DNA of 44,985 nt from positions 1 to 44,985 of the forward strand of contig PDTK01000039.1 of assembly GCA_002747175.1 (NCBI GenBank), given 5' to 3'. Both the position numbers and the translations under genes were made by a program. Numbering within the stretch: the first letter of the stretch is position 1; the number at the start of each line of letters is the position of its first letter. The DNA comes from Deltaproteobacteria bacterium (GTDB lineage Bacteria; Desulfobacterota; Desulfobacteria; Desulfobacterales; Desulfosarcinaceae). A model generated the notes under the pieces. That model was not told the DNA's origin. It saw nothing but the letters and a program-made list of their open reading frames with translations, and did not search any database. Of the stretch, positions 1 to 8,266 are shown piece by piece.

Positions 1-97
1 CAGGACTGTGACGCCTCTTTTTCCCCATTCTGAAAGACTCCTTTCTCTCTTTGTTCCTGATCGAAGTCTCTCATAAAAACTGGACCGATTATAGGGG

Positions 98-141
98 GGG
101 GCAGGCCACGCATGTCCATGAACGGGGCGTGTTCCTGCCCC
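98..141. repeat. G/C-rich inverted repeat
   Basis: GGGGCAGG at 98-105 is the reverse complement of CCTGCCCC at 134-141. A second pairing, ACGC with GCGT, lies inside the loop. The left arm sits in a run of eight G. A similar G-run/CAGG combination occurs near the right end of the window (44925-44972). It could be an RNA hairpin or a dispersed intergenic repeat. No U-tract follows on either strand. Confidence 0.3.
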
Positions 142-755
142 AAAATGCCTATCTTATGGTGACGGACACTCACACAGCCGGATATCAGGTCACGAATCTT
201 GCCAGTGGCCGATACCTGGTTATAGCAGGGTGCTTCTCGAAAAAAGCATCATCATCCCTCCCTCTTATCCCCCGATGGGGAGGAGGATAAACGGGGCGGC
301 GGCGGTTCCTGTCAATCACGAGAACCTGCGCTTCCGGTTCACTGTTTTTTCATTTTCCAACTCAGACTGTTTCTCAGCTTATGTAATCGTGGTCATATTT
401 GGACGGGATTTACAGGTAATAAACAGGGAGACGCTACAATATTTTTATGCATGGCCGAGAAGCTGAGATGTTTTTTTGATGCACCCGTTCACCTTTCTGT
501 AACCTTCTGAAAACATGAAACAAAAAAAGGAATTCATCTGGATGAAAAATATAACTAATAATATCAAAATATTATGGAAATATTTGTCAGAATGGGTTTG
601 CAAGAAAGATAGAAAAAGCGTGTGGGACGCCGAATTTACGGGACCATTTTTTTCACCGGGAATTGATGGTGTCGCTGTCGCAACGTGCGTTCAAACTGTG
701 CTTTACAGGGTATTTATTGGCGCTTCTGCCCCCGAGAACAGGTGGTATCAAGCAA

Positions 756-789
756 GGACTTGCCGGGCAGCCATCTGTCCGGCAAGTCC
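756..789 (-). terminator. Hairpin downstream of the CheY-like gene
   Basis: An 11-bp perfect inverted repeat, GGACTTGCCGG (756-766) and CCGGCAAGTCC (779-789), with a 12-nt loop, lies about 135 nt beyond the stop of the minus-strand receiver gene. The bases following the stem on the minus strand are only weakly T-rich (TTGCTT). It is a plausible imperfect rho-independent terminator or RNA 3'-end stabiliser. Confidence 0.4.
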
Positions 790-923
790 CTGGTCAACGC
801 AAAAATTGACATTGGTGATGGTCTAAGGAATGGAGGTAAAATGAAATTTCCGTTCCAGAGCCTAAACGGGATGGGAAAAGGTTTTGCGTCCACATCACCC
901 AGGGTGGTAAAGGAACGCAAGGA

Positions 924-1304
924 TTATTCGACAGGTCTCAGTTTGAGAATATTCTTGGCGCGTTCGATGAGCTGTTCTCCCTTGAATGGTTTAACGATGT
1001 AGTCCTTGACACCCATTTTCACGATCTGCATGACATTTTCCTTGCCCGATTCGGCGGTCAGCATAATCACCGGTATGTCTTTGAGTTCGCTCTCCGCCTT
1101 TAGTTTGCCAAGCATTTCGATGCCGGTCATCACCGGCATGGTTATATCGAGGATGATCAGATCAGGCATTTCCTTGGCTGCAATGGCCAGTCCTTCGACA
1201 CCATTTTCACCTTCGAAAAGTTCACAATTGTATGGTTTAAAGGCCTTTTTGACGATCATCCGAATGGTTTTACTGTCGTCAACCGTAAGGATCTTGTACG
1301 CCAT
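924..1304 (-). CDS. CheY-like single-domain response regulator
   Basis: A 126-residue stand-alone receiver domain. The acidic pair D9-D10, phospho-acceptor D53 (in ILDITMP), T83 (MLTAES) and K105 (VKPF) are all present, so it should accept phosphate from a histidine kinase. No output domain is attached, so it would act by protein-protein contact, as CheY or Spo0F-type regulators do. The start is supported by a strong GGAGGT ribosome site 6-7 nt upstream. It lies downstream of the HDOD and PilZ genes on the same strand but is separated from them by about 300 nt, so it may have its own promoter. No cognate histidine kinase is visible. A link to T6SS control is inferred only from position. Confidence 0.92.
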   Translation of the reverse strand: MAYKILTVDDSKTIRMIVKKAFKPYNCELFEGENGVEGLAIAAKEMPDLIILDITMPVMTGIEMLGKLKAESELKDIPVIMLTAESGKENVMQIVKMGVKDYIVKPFKGEQLIERAKNILKLRPVE

Positions 1305-1512
1305 CGTTTACCTCCGGAATTGAAATGATAAATTGGGTAACAGCCACCTTCGAGATAGTAGTATCGGTCCTGGCGTTTGATTCTTTAGTAAATAAATACT
1401 CACGGTTCAGAATTGACAAACGCAAGGGGCTGTCATTTGCCGTAAAGCCCTTATTGCCTTACACCTCAGTTTCTGTCAAAAAAAACAGGAGCATAGGGTG
1501 CAGGTACATGGA

Positions 1513-1588
1513 TTGCGGGTTTCCCGCCTCGGCACTTAGCACTCAGTACTCAGCACTTCATCCTCTATGGGTTGCGGGTTTCCCGCCT
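1513..1588. repeat. Pair of direct repeats containing small hairpins
   Basis: TTGCGGGTTTCCCGCCT occurs at 1513-1529 and again at 1572-1588, 59 nt apart. Each copy contains GCGGG-TTT-CCCGC, able to fold as a short hairpin. The second copy lies just past the stop of the HDOD gene (1601), so the pair may end or stabilise the transcript of the PilZ-HDOD genes. The rest of 1305-1600 shows no gene. Confidence 0.55.
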
Positions 1589-1600
1589 TAGATACTTGAT

Positions 1601-2464
1601 TCAGAGCGTTTGGAAAAGCGCATTCACGCGTTCTGATTTCGCCCGGAATTCATTCATGACACGCTCCAGATCGGTCTCATTCAAACCCATGGCATGTGCC
1701 ACACGCTCGTCATCAGGATAGGTCGGGTCATCCACACCCAATCCAATTTTCATTTTCCGGCGTATGGCGTTGGCCACATGAACAATGGCTGCTTCCGTAA
1801 AACACCCCTCCGCTTTGAAAGGCAGTTCGCAGTGCTGGATGATACATTGCAAGGTCAGCGGAAAATTCCATTTTTTTGCAATCATGACGCCCACCTGGCT
1901 GTGGTCAACACCGATGACCAGACGTTCGGCTTCGCTGAAAGCGATGGACTGGGTCTTGACGCGATGCATGATCTTGTCGATGGCATCCGCAACGTACTGG
2001 TTCAAGACGATTTTACCGATATCTCTCAGCAGGGCCCCGGTAAAAATGAGGTCATTTTGCCGCCGACCCTTTATTTCAGCCAGGTCCTTGGCCAAAATGG
2101 CTGTCGCGATGGCATTTTTCAACAGTTCTCCTTTTTCCAGACCGTAACCGGCATGTGATCCGGACAGGCTTCCGGCGCAACTCGCCAGCAGAACCAGATC
2201 GACCACCTGACGCATCCCCAGATACACGACGGCCTGTTTGACATCACTGAATTTTCCGGGGAGGCCATAATAAGCAGAATTGGCGAGCTTGAGCACATTA
2301 GTGGTCAAGGCGGGCTCATGGGCGATAATTGCGTACAGATCAGCCGTTCCCGCTTCTGGAGCTTCCAGCAATGACAATACTTTTCCGGCAATATTGGAAA
2401 CTGGTTTGAGTTGATCGATTTCTTCTACAATGACATGGATGACCGGCATGGGTTGTGTTTTCAC
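1601..2464 (-). CDS. HDOD domain signalling protein
   Basis: A 287-residue protein whose central part (about residues 15-215) matches the HDOD family: an early 'LPxxPxxxxKVLxLL'-like region, HEPALTTNVLKLANSAYYG, and a degenerate HD-type segment RDIGKIVLN. HDOD proteins resemble HD phosphohydrolases but lack the metal-binding His-Asp set, and act as signalling or scaffold modules. The GTG start at 2464 overlaps the stop of the PilZ gene in a GTGA arrangement, which points to translational coupling. An in-frame ATG at 2449 is an alternative start. Together with the PilZ gene it suggests a small regulatory pair tied to c-di-GMP or stress signalling; its target is unknown. Confidence 0.88.
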   Translation of the reverse strand: MKTQPMPVIHVIVEEIDQLKPVSNIAGKVLSLLEAPEAGTADLYAIIAHEPALTTNVLKLANSAYYGLPGKFSDVKQAVVYLGMRQVVDLVLLASCAGSLSGSHAGYGLEKGELLKNAIATAILAKDLAEIKGRRQNDLIFTGALLRDIGKIVLNQYVADAIDKIMHRVKTQSIAFSEAERLVIGVDHSQVGVMIAKKWNFPLTLQCIIQHCELPFKAEGCFTEAAIVHVANAIRRKMKIGLGVDDPTYPDDERVAHAMGLNETDLERVMNEFRAKSERVNALFQTL

Positions 2465-2889
2465 CTTTGCACCACATAATGGGATAAAATTTTTTTCAAT
2501 TGGTCGTGATGATACGCACGAACCTCTGTAAAACGCACGGCCTTCACCGTGGTTTCATCCGTTTTCAAAGCCGCTTCAGAGTCCATGCGATGATTGACTG
2601 ACGCGAACGGAATATCGTGAATGTAGATACCCTGCTCTGCCATCAACAGATCCAGCTTGAGTTCATCGGCATCTGCACGCATACCGGACGGTGCATGAAA
2701 GGCAACACCGCCGATGCTGACGTCTACCACCTGCCCCATTGTTTCGGGATTGGCCTTGTAAAGCACCATGGCGATCTCTCCAATCCCCATCTGCCCGTGA
2801 TTGTGCAGGCCCTGGATGTCATCCCGGAAGATGGCAAATGTGCCGCGCGGCATTCGATAACGGTCGTGTTTACGTCGTTCTTTTACCAT
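2461..2889 (-). CDS. PilZ domain protein (predicted c-di-GMP receptor)
   Basis: A 142-residue protein with both PilZ c-di-GMP signatures: an N-terminal RxxxR (R6 to R10 in ERRKHDRYR) and DxSxxG (D56, S58, G61 in DVSIGG). It is therefore predicted to bind c-di-GMP rather than being a degenerate PilZ. A GAGG ribosome site lies 5-6 nt before the ATG. It is followed directly by the HDOD gene with overlapping stop and start codons. No further domain is seen, so it probably acts as an adaptor. Placement next to T6SS kinases makes c-di-GMP input to secretion possible but unproven. Confidence 0.88.
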   Translation of the reverse strand: MVKERRKHDRYRMPRGTFAIFRDDIQGLHNHGQMGIGEIAMVLYKANPETMGQVVDVSIGGVAFHAPSGMRADADELKLDLLMAEQGIYIHDIPFASVNHRMDSEAALKTDETTVKAVRFTEVRAYHHDQLKKILSHYVVQR

Positions 2890-3074
2890 GTGTCCTCAGT
2901 TTTCGTGCCTGTTCACGGGGTAAACGGAGCCGCCACCATCGTGTAAAAGCACAGCCGGCAAGCGTTTTCCCAGGTGCCGCTGCAGATGCGCCTTCGGGCA
3001 CGCAGACGTATAGGCCATACTTCAAGTGCCTGGCAGCAAAGCGGATGCGGTGGCCTGTGAACGTTTACCCGTTT

Positions 3075-4418
3075 TCATTGAATGGGGATCAGTCGTACGT
3101 TCAACGGTGTCGGCTCCTTTTCGTCAACCTGAAACCGTGCTTCCCATTCGTAATGGCCGGGCAGTGACAAACGGATCTCATAGCCGCCCGGTTTCAAAGG
3201 AATGTCCATCGGCGTGCTGCCTTTAAAGACCGAATCGATAAAAATCTGGGCACCGTCCGGTGTACTGGTAACCGTCAATAGCGATGTGGCGATTGGTACC
3301 GCAGGCGCATCGACCACCGCCGGCGGCGCACTGGAACGCTGCCGGTTCCAGGTGTAAACGCCGATGGCGACCATCGCACACAGGCAAACGAGGAGCCCGA
3401 TTCCTATCATCTTTTTGGATTCTGGCGGCTTTGGGGGCCTTACCGTTTTTTCTGCCGACGGTTTCTGGTCTGCGTTGCACGATTTCAGCGCGTCCGCCAT
3501 GGCCGCACCTGTCTGGAACCGATCCGGTGGATTCTTGGCAAGGCTTTTCAATATCAAATCGGCAAGCGGTCGATTATCGATGTAGCCGGCATCCATCGGA
3601 TCAACGGGGGGGTCATGGGTAATGGACTGAAAAATCGCCGCGATATTGCCCCCGCCGAAAGGACGCTTGCCCACCACCATCTCATAAACAATGACACCCA
3701 GGGCATACAGATCCGTTCTTCCATCTGCCTTCTGCCCTTTTACCTGTTCGGGCGCCATGTACACGGGCGTCCCCAGAATATCACCGGCCTGTGTCTGCTG
3801 GGCGGTATTGGGATCTTCAATGCGGGCAATTCCGAAATCGGTCAGCTTGATCTGTTTTTCGGGCGTCAGGATGATGTTGGAGGGTTTGATATCCCGGTGG
3901 GTAATTCCTTTTGAATGGGCATATCCCAGGGCTTCAGCGACCTGCACACACATTTCGATGGTCGTATCCACCGGGATCTTACGGCCTTTGATAACCTTGT
4001 CCAGCGGGCGTCCTTCCAGGTATTCCATGGCGATGTAGATCGTTCCATGATCTTGCCCCACGTCATAAACGGTAACGATATTGGGATGTGATATTCGACC
4101 GATGGCCTTGGCCTCCCGCAGGAAGCGAACGACGAAATCCTTGCTGACGACGCGATCCGGACGCAGTATTTTAAGCGCCACCATCCGATCGATTTGAGGA
4201 TCGTGGGCTTTGTATACCACCCCCATGGTGCCGCGACCCAGTTCGCTGATCAGTTTGTAGCGTCCGTATTTTTCCGGCTGATCCGATGCCGTCTCAGGTT
4301 GGGTCGATGGATTGACCACCTTTTGTCCCCCGTTGTTAATCCTGGATGTCATTTTTTGAAACGATTTTTGTCTTTGCCAGGTGATGCCGCCTGGTTGTTC
4401 AAAAAAGGTCACGGTCAA
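3075..4418 (-). CDS. Membrane Ser/Thr protein kinase with C-terminal PEGA domain
   Basis: A Hanks-type kinase of up to 447 residues. The kinase domain covers roughly residues 53-315, with the glycine loop GRGTMGVVYKA (61-71), K83, catalytic HRDIKPSN (D176), DFG (D194) and APE (222-224), so it should be active. A single transmembrane helix (about 336-355) is followed by a PEGA domain (about 370-447, TSTPDGAQIFIDSVFKG), placed outside the cytoplasmic membrane. The TTG at 4418 overlaps the phosphatase stop (4415), which fits coupled translation; an ATG at 4352 is the alternative and neither has a strong ribosome site. This is the topology of T6SS PpkA-type kinases, with PEGA in place of the periplasmic von Willebrand domain of Pseudomonas PpkA. 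T6SS control is inferred from the adjacent phosphatase and FHA genes. Confidence 0.92.
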   Translation of the reverse strand: MTVTFFEQPGGITWQRQKSFQKMTSRINNGGQKVVNPSTQPETASDQPEKYGRYKLISELGRGTMGVVYKAHDPQIDRMVALKILRPDRVVSKDFVVRFLREAKAIGRISHPNIVTVYDVGQDHGTIYIAMEYLEGRPLDKVIKGRKIPVDTTIEMCVQVAEALGYAHSKGITHRDIKPSNIILTPEKQIKLTDFGIARIEDPNTAQQTQAGDILGTPVYMAPEQVKGQKADGRTDLYALGVIVYEMVVGKRPFGGGNIAAIFQSITHDPPVDPMDAGYIDNRPLADLILKSLAKNPPDRFQTGAAMADALKSCNADQKPSAEKTVRPPKPPESKKMIGIGLLVCLCAMVAIGVYTWNRQRSSAPPAVVDAPAVPIATSLLTVTSTPDGAQIFIDSVFKGSTPMDIPLKPGGYEIRLSLPGHYEWEARFQVDEKEPTPLNVRLIPIQ

Positions 4419-5227
4419 TCGATAAGCGCCAATGCCACCGTAACATTGTCTTTTCCGCCGGCTTGTTTGGCCATTTGGATCAATGCCAGGGTCCGTTCAT
4501 CAAGACTCGCATCGCGGTTCAGCGCGGACGCGATGGCATCTGTTTCGATCATGTCCGTCAAACCGTCACTGCACAAAAGGAAGAGGTCCTGGGAGCGTTT
4601 TTTACCCTTCAGGATGTCCAGGGCCACGGTATCGTTGACACCGACGGCTCTCAGAATCACGTTGCGCATGGCATGGCGCCGGGCTTCTTCAGGCGTGATC
4701 AATCCCTGGTCCAATTGTTCCTGCACCAGCGAGTGATCCCTGGTCAATTGCTTGAGCGAATGGTTCCGCAACCGATAGGTTCTGGAATCGCCCACATGGC
4801 CGATGATGAAGCTGCCCCCGGAAAAGGCCAGCAGTTCCGCGGTACACCCCATCCCCTGATATTTCGGGTTGCGTTCTACCTGTTTGAGAATCTTGTCGTT
4901 GGCCAGCTTGAATGTGGCTTGCACCCGGGCGATCGTATTTTCTTCGGATGTTCCATCATGGCCGGCAAATACCGCTTGAGCGGTTTCGGCGAAAATACCG
5001 GCGGCGACCTCACCGGCGGCGGCGCCTCCCATACCATCGGCGACCAGGCAATAGTGACAGGCTTGGTTGATAAAAAAGACATCTTCGTTGTTGGATCGTA
5101 CATTGCCCACGTCTGTGGCACCGTAGTATTTGATTATCGGCGAATTTTGTGACACCGGTTCCGTACCTTTCGAATCGTCATGGTTTGTTGCGGACGCCGC
5201 CGATTTTCGGCAACTGCCATTGATCAT
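4415..5227 (-). CDS. PP2C-family Ser/Thr phosphatase (PppA/Stp1-like)
   Basis: A 270-residue PPM/PP2C phosphatase with the metal-binding motifs in order: RSNNED (D49), VADGMGG (D64), GHVGDSR, LCSDGLTD and GGKDNVTV. It has no membrane segment, so it acts in the cytoplasm and should remove phosphate from Ser/Thr targets of the two flanking kinases. About 30 variable residues precede the domain. It starts 29 nt after the membrane sensor kinase gene and overlaps the PEGA kinase gene, so all three are probably co-transcribed. In T6SSs such as Pseudomonas HSI-I, PppA opposes PpkA on the FHA protein. The same role here is inference from gene order. Confidence 0.93.
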   Translation of the reverse strand: MINGSCRKSAASATNHDDSKGTEPVSQNSPIIKYYGATDVGNVRSNNEDVFFINQACHYCLVADGMGGAAAGEVAAGIFAETAQAVFAGHDGTSEENTIARVQATFKLANDKILKQVERNPKYQGMGCTAELLAFSGGSFIIGHVGDSRTYRLRNHSLKQLTRDHSLVQEQLDQGLITPEEARRHAMRNVILRAVGVNDTVALDILKGKKRSQDLFLLCSDGLTDMIETDAIASALNRDASLDERTLALIQMAKQAGGKDNVTVALALID

Positions 5228-5256
5228 TCAGCGCCCATTGGCTGTCTGTTACGGGT

Positions 5257-6891
5257 TCAGCCAAGGGCTCCCGATTCAGGCTCCTCAAAATTGGATCTCA
5301 TGAACATGGCCAGATCTGAAGTATCGTAGGTAATTCCCAAATGATTTTTCAGTTTCAAGAGGTCGTCATGCAGTGCTTGCGCGGTCTGATAGCGTCTGGC
5401 CGTCGATTTTTCCAGGCATTTCATAACAATATCGTTCAATCCCGGGGGGATATCCGGCCTTTTGGTGATAAGCGGCGGTATCGTCATCTGTGGGATGGTG
5501 CGAATGGCCTCGATATCATTGGTGAACCGATAGAGGCGTTTCCCATACAGGATTTCATAAAAAACCAGGCCCAGGGCGTAAATATCGATTTGATGATTCA
5601 CCTCCTGCCCCATCGCCTGTTCTGGTGACAGATAGGAAAGCTTGCCCTTGATGACGCCGGCCTGGGTCAGGGACGGTTCCGACGAGGCTTTGGAAATGCC
5701 GAAATCGCCGAGTTTGACTTCACCATTGCGTGAAATGAGGATATTCTGGGGACTGACATCCCGATGGATGATCTTCAAGGGTTTTCCGGATTTGTCGTCT
5801 TTACGGGAGTGGGAATAGTGCAGACCGTTGCTGATTTTCAGTACCAGGAAGACGGCCATGTCAACCGGCAGGCCTTTTTTCAGGCAGCCCATGATCTCTG
5901 ACAGGTTTTTGCCATTCACATATTCCATGGCGATAAAATAGGCGTTCTGGATTTTCCCAAAATCGGCAATCTGGACCACATTGGGGTGTTGCAACAACGC
6001 CGCCAGGCGGGCCTCCCTGATGAACATGCCGATGAAATCGCGGTTGTCGGCCAAATGGGGGAGCACTTTTTTTACGGCCACCGTTTTTCTGAAACCGTCT
6101 TCGCGCAGGTAATCCGCCAGATAAAGCTCTGCCATGCCGCCCTGTGCAATTTTCCGGGTCAGCAGATAGGGTCCGATGCGGGTCATGTTCGCCATGGCCT
6201 TTTCCTGATCGCGTTTACGCTTGGCCATGGTCTTTTCCATGACAAACAGAATGCCGGCAATCAATATGGCACTGACCAAGAAAAATGCTGCTATGAACAT
6301 ATGGTGGCCGCTGATGGCAGAAGACAGCGCCCGCTTATTCCAACCGACCGTAATTTTACCGATTTTTACACCCGAAAAGGTGACGTCATTACTGAAAAGG
6401 ACCACCGCCGAACCTACCGCGTTGCCAGATGAGACGGTGACGCCATCGATGATATCGATGACCGACGCATCGTCGATCGGGACCATCTGCTGATTGATTT
6501 TCGTGGGGTCGGAATGGGCAAGAATCTTGTTCTGGTGGTCAAGTATGGCGATAAATTGTATTTCCGAATTCTTCATCACTTCACGTATGGCGACATTCAG
6601 AGAAAGGATATCCGTGGACAAAATGGGGGAACTGCTCTTGTCGGCCAAGCCAAGGGTGACATCGGCGCCCTTGCGATAAAATTGTTTCTTATCGGAATCG
6701 ATTTTGCTCTGAGAGACAAAAAAGACGACCAGATTGACCAGCAGCCACAGGGCAATGCCAATTACAATGTGCCTTTTTGTCGGGGAGCCGGACATAAACT
6801 CCTTGAAATTGACTTGAATCGTGTTGATCGTCGTTGTAGAAAGCTGTTTCATCCACATCATTGTTGTAGACGCCTTTTCATTGGCGGTCAT
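5257..6891 (-). CDS. Membrane sensor Ser/Thr kinase with extracytoplasmic sensor domain
   Basis: A 544-residue protein with two membrane helices (about 41-61 and 198-217) flanking a roughly 135-residue outside domain that carries IAILDHQNKILAHSDP and VTFSGVKIGKI, resembling Cache-type sensors. A cytoplasmic Hanks-type kinase follows (about 241-505): glycine loop IAQGGMAELYLA, VAVKK lysine, HRDVSPQN and DFGISK. The layout is sensor first, kinase last, opposite to the PEGA kinase next door and more like a histidine kinase receptor. The HRDVSPQN form of the catalytic loop is common in myxobacterial kinases. Start: GGAG lies 7 nt before the ATG at 6891; a GTG at 6897 is less well placed. It probably supplies an environmental signal to the phosphorylation circuit. 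Confidence 0.92.
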   Translation of the reverse strand: MTANEKASTTMMWMKQLSTTTINTIQVNFKEFMSGSPTKRHIVIGIALWLLVNLVVFFVSQSKIDSDKKQFYRKGADVTLGLADKSSSPILSTDILSLNVAIREVMKNSEIQFIAILDHQNKILAHSDPTKINQQMVPIDDASVIDIIDGVTVSSGNAVGSAVVLFSNDVTFSGVKIGKITVGWNKRALSSAISGHHMFIAAFFLVSAILIAGILFVMEKTMAKRKRDQEKAMANMTRIGPYLLTRKIAQGGMAELYLADYLREDGFRKTVAVKKVLPHLADNRDFIGMFIREARLAALLQHPNVVQIADFGKIQNAYFIAMEYVNGKNLSEIMGCLKKGLPVDMAVFLVLKISNGLHYSHSRKDDKSGKPLKIIHRDVSPQNILISRNGEVKLGDFGISKASSEPSLTQAGVIKGKLSYLSPEQAMGQEVNHQIDIYALGLVFYEILYGKRLYRFTNDIEAIRTIPQMTIPPLITKRPDIPPGLNDIVMKCLEKSTARRYQTAQALHDDLLKLKNHLGITYDTSDLAMFMRSNFEEPESGALG

Positions 6892-6925
6892 CGCCACTCT
6901 CCTTGCCGTCCTTTAATCTCCAAAG

Positions 6926-7030
6926 TTGATGGTTTCGTAAAAAGGTCTTTTTTAGCGATTTTAGCCTGCGTAACTTGCTGAAATTATTAAGGTCGATTTT
7001 TCAATTTTTGACTTTTTACGGGACTGTCAA
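6926..7030. repeat. REP-like imperfect inverted repeat element
   Basis: The left arm (6926-6946, TTGATGG then CGTAAAAAGGTC) and right arm (7010-7030, GACTTTTTACG then CTGTCAA) are imperfect inverted copies around about 63 A+T-rich bases. Its compact size, lack of coding sequence and position between the kinase start and the kinase-less sensor stop fit a dispersed non-autonomous repeat. I recall similar CGTAAAAAGTC palindromes as common in Desulfobacteria, but could not check this here. Confidence 0.55.
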
Positions 7031-7044
7031 AGTTAAATCCGTTA

Positions 7045-8013
7045 TCAATCACCGGCCAATGTTTTTATAATATCCGCGCAGCGGTGGATAATCTGTTTGC
7101 GGAGCCAACCCAAATCATCACGACGGGAAAGTTCCCGCAGATCGATCCCTTGGGAAAAGGCTGTTTGCGTACTGCCGTTTTGTGCGGTCGCCTGTCCCAC
7201 TCGGGCATGACGGTCAGAACGGGGCGGCGTCATGACTGAACGGCCCAACGGTTTATTCTGACCGCAAAGCGGACAGATGACGTCACGCCCGTCGGAACGA
7301 TCCGTCGCGCCGCCAATCCAGCGATGGATCTGATTCGAAACAGCGGTTTTGAGCGGACGCACCCCGTGAAATTCAATGATCAACAACGTAATCACGATCA
7401 CCAGCAGGCTCACGAAGGCCAAAACAAGAAATACGGTTACCAGACCGTTCGATGAGTCGGCATCCATGGCCAGAAATACCTGACCGATTTTTGTCCCCGC
7501 ATAAGTTATTTCCGTGGCGAAACAGATTGCGGGGGTGCCGGCGTAGCGATGGTGCCAGTAGGCGACACCGTCTTTATAGCGTACCGAAGTGAAAGGGATC
7601 GACAGCAATGGCTCCGGGTCGGAGAAAGCGATGATTTTGTTTTTATGGTCGATAATGGCGCAGCTGAGCACACCCTTTTGTTTGGCGGCATGCTGCATCA
7701 GTCGGGTAAGCGCCTGAACATCTCGCTCGAGCAGCGGCAGGCCGGCCTGATCGGCACTTTTCATGACCGTTTTAAGACCCGCCTGCATGACATCATCGGC
7801 ATGATCGGTCCGGCTGGCGGCAATGAACATGTAAGAGAATACGGCCGCGACCCACCAAATGGACAGCCATGCGAGCCAGTGAATGATGGTTATTCGATTG
7901 CGTCCGTTACCGGATTTCACTTCAGCCTGTCCCCGCATATCCGCATGATGGTGAAAAAAATCCCTTATCGCTACAAAAAGAATCTGTATCTGCGGCACCG
8001 ATATTGCGTACAT
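7045..8013 (-). CDS. Kinase-less membrane sensor protein, paralogue of the adjacent sensor kinase
   Basis: A 322-residue protein with membrane helices at about 43-66 and 190-214 flanking an outside domain. That domain resembles the one in the neighbouring sensor kinase: CAIIDHKNKIIAFSDP against IAILDHQNKILAHSDP, and ITYAGTKIGQV against VTFSGVKIGKI. No kinase follows. The cytoplasmic tail of about 105 residues has one CPLC pair (C247, C250), reminiscent of half a zinc ribbon, and a basic C-terminus. A TGAGGG ribosome site supports the ATG at 8013. It is the first gene of the minus-strand group, about 150 nt before the kinase. It may modulate the kinase by forming mixed sensor dimers, or be a degenerated kinase copy. 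No known family name can be given. Confidence 0.8.
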   Translation of the reverse strand: MYAISVPQIQILFVAIRDFFHHHADMRGQAEVKSGNGRNRITIIHWLAWLSIWWVAAVFSYMFIAASRTDHADDVMQAGLKTVMKSADQAGLPLLERDVQALTRLMQHAAKQKGVLSCAIIDHKNKIIAFSDPEPLLSIPFTSVRYKDGVAYWHHRYAGTPAICFATEITYAGTKIGQVFLAMDADSSNGLVTVFLVLAFVSLLVIVITLLIIEFHGVRPLKTAVSNQIHRWIGGATDRSDGRDVICPLCGQNKPLGRSVMTPPRSDRHARVGQATAQNGSTQTAFSQGIDLRELSRRDDLGWLRKQIIHRCADIIKTLAGD

Positions 8014-8144
8014 CCAGAACCCTCACCGGCTATGCAAATACTTCAAAATTATTATGATACCAATGGATTGTCAAGCATCATCTCCGGTTGTGCAAATGAT
8101 CGATATTGAATTGAACCCGTCTGTATGGTAAATTTCGAATCGAC

Positions 8145-8174
8145 TTGCCCGTTTCTGCATGGATGCGATATAAA
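8145..8174 (+). promoter_or_regulatory. Possible sigma-70 promoter for the deacetylase/LysM genes
   Basis: TTGCCC (8145-8150) and TATAAA (8169-8174) are separated by 18 nt, about 90 nt before the ATG at 8267, in the divergent intergenic region. The match is moderate. Confidence 0.35.
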
Positions 8175-8266
8175 GTGGTATCGTATTCATGCATAACAGC
8201 CCGGGTTCAACGTCGAAAAGGACCCCGGCCATTGCAGACTTTCATTGTTGACCCTGGAGTGAGATC

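Larger units (their letters stand above)
1..923. other. Intergenic stretch, no convincing gene
   Basis: Open frames of up to about 100 codons exist here, but none has a good ribosome binding site, a recognisable domain or gene-like composition, and several overlap each other. The stretch holds two inverted repeats (98-141 and 756-789), listed separately. The window edge cuts whatever lies upstream. Confidence 0.55.

Noticed and set aside
515..826. A 103-codon plus-strand frame near the left end
   Set aside because: No ribosome site or domain; it runs through the inverted repeat at 756-789, and its composition changes midway.
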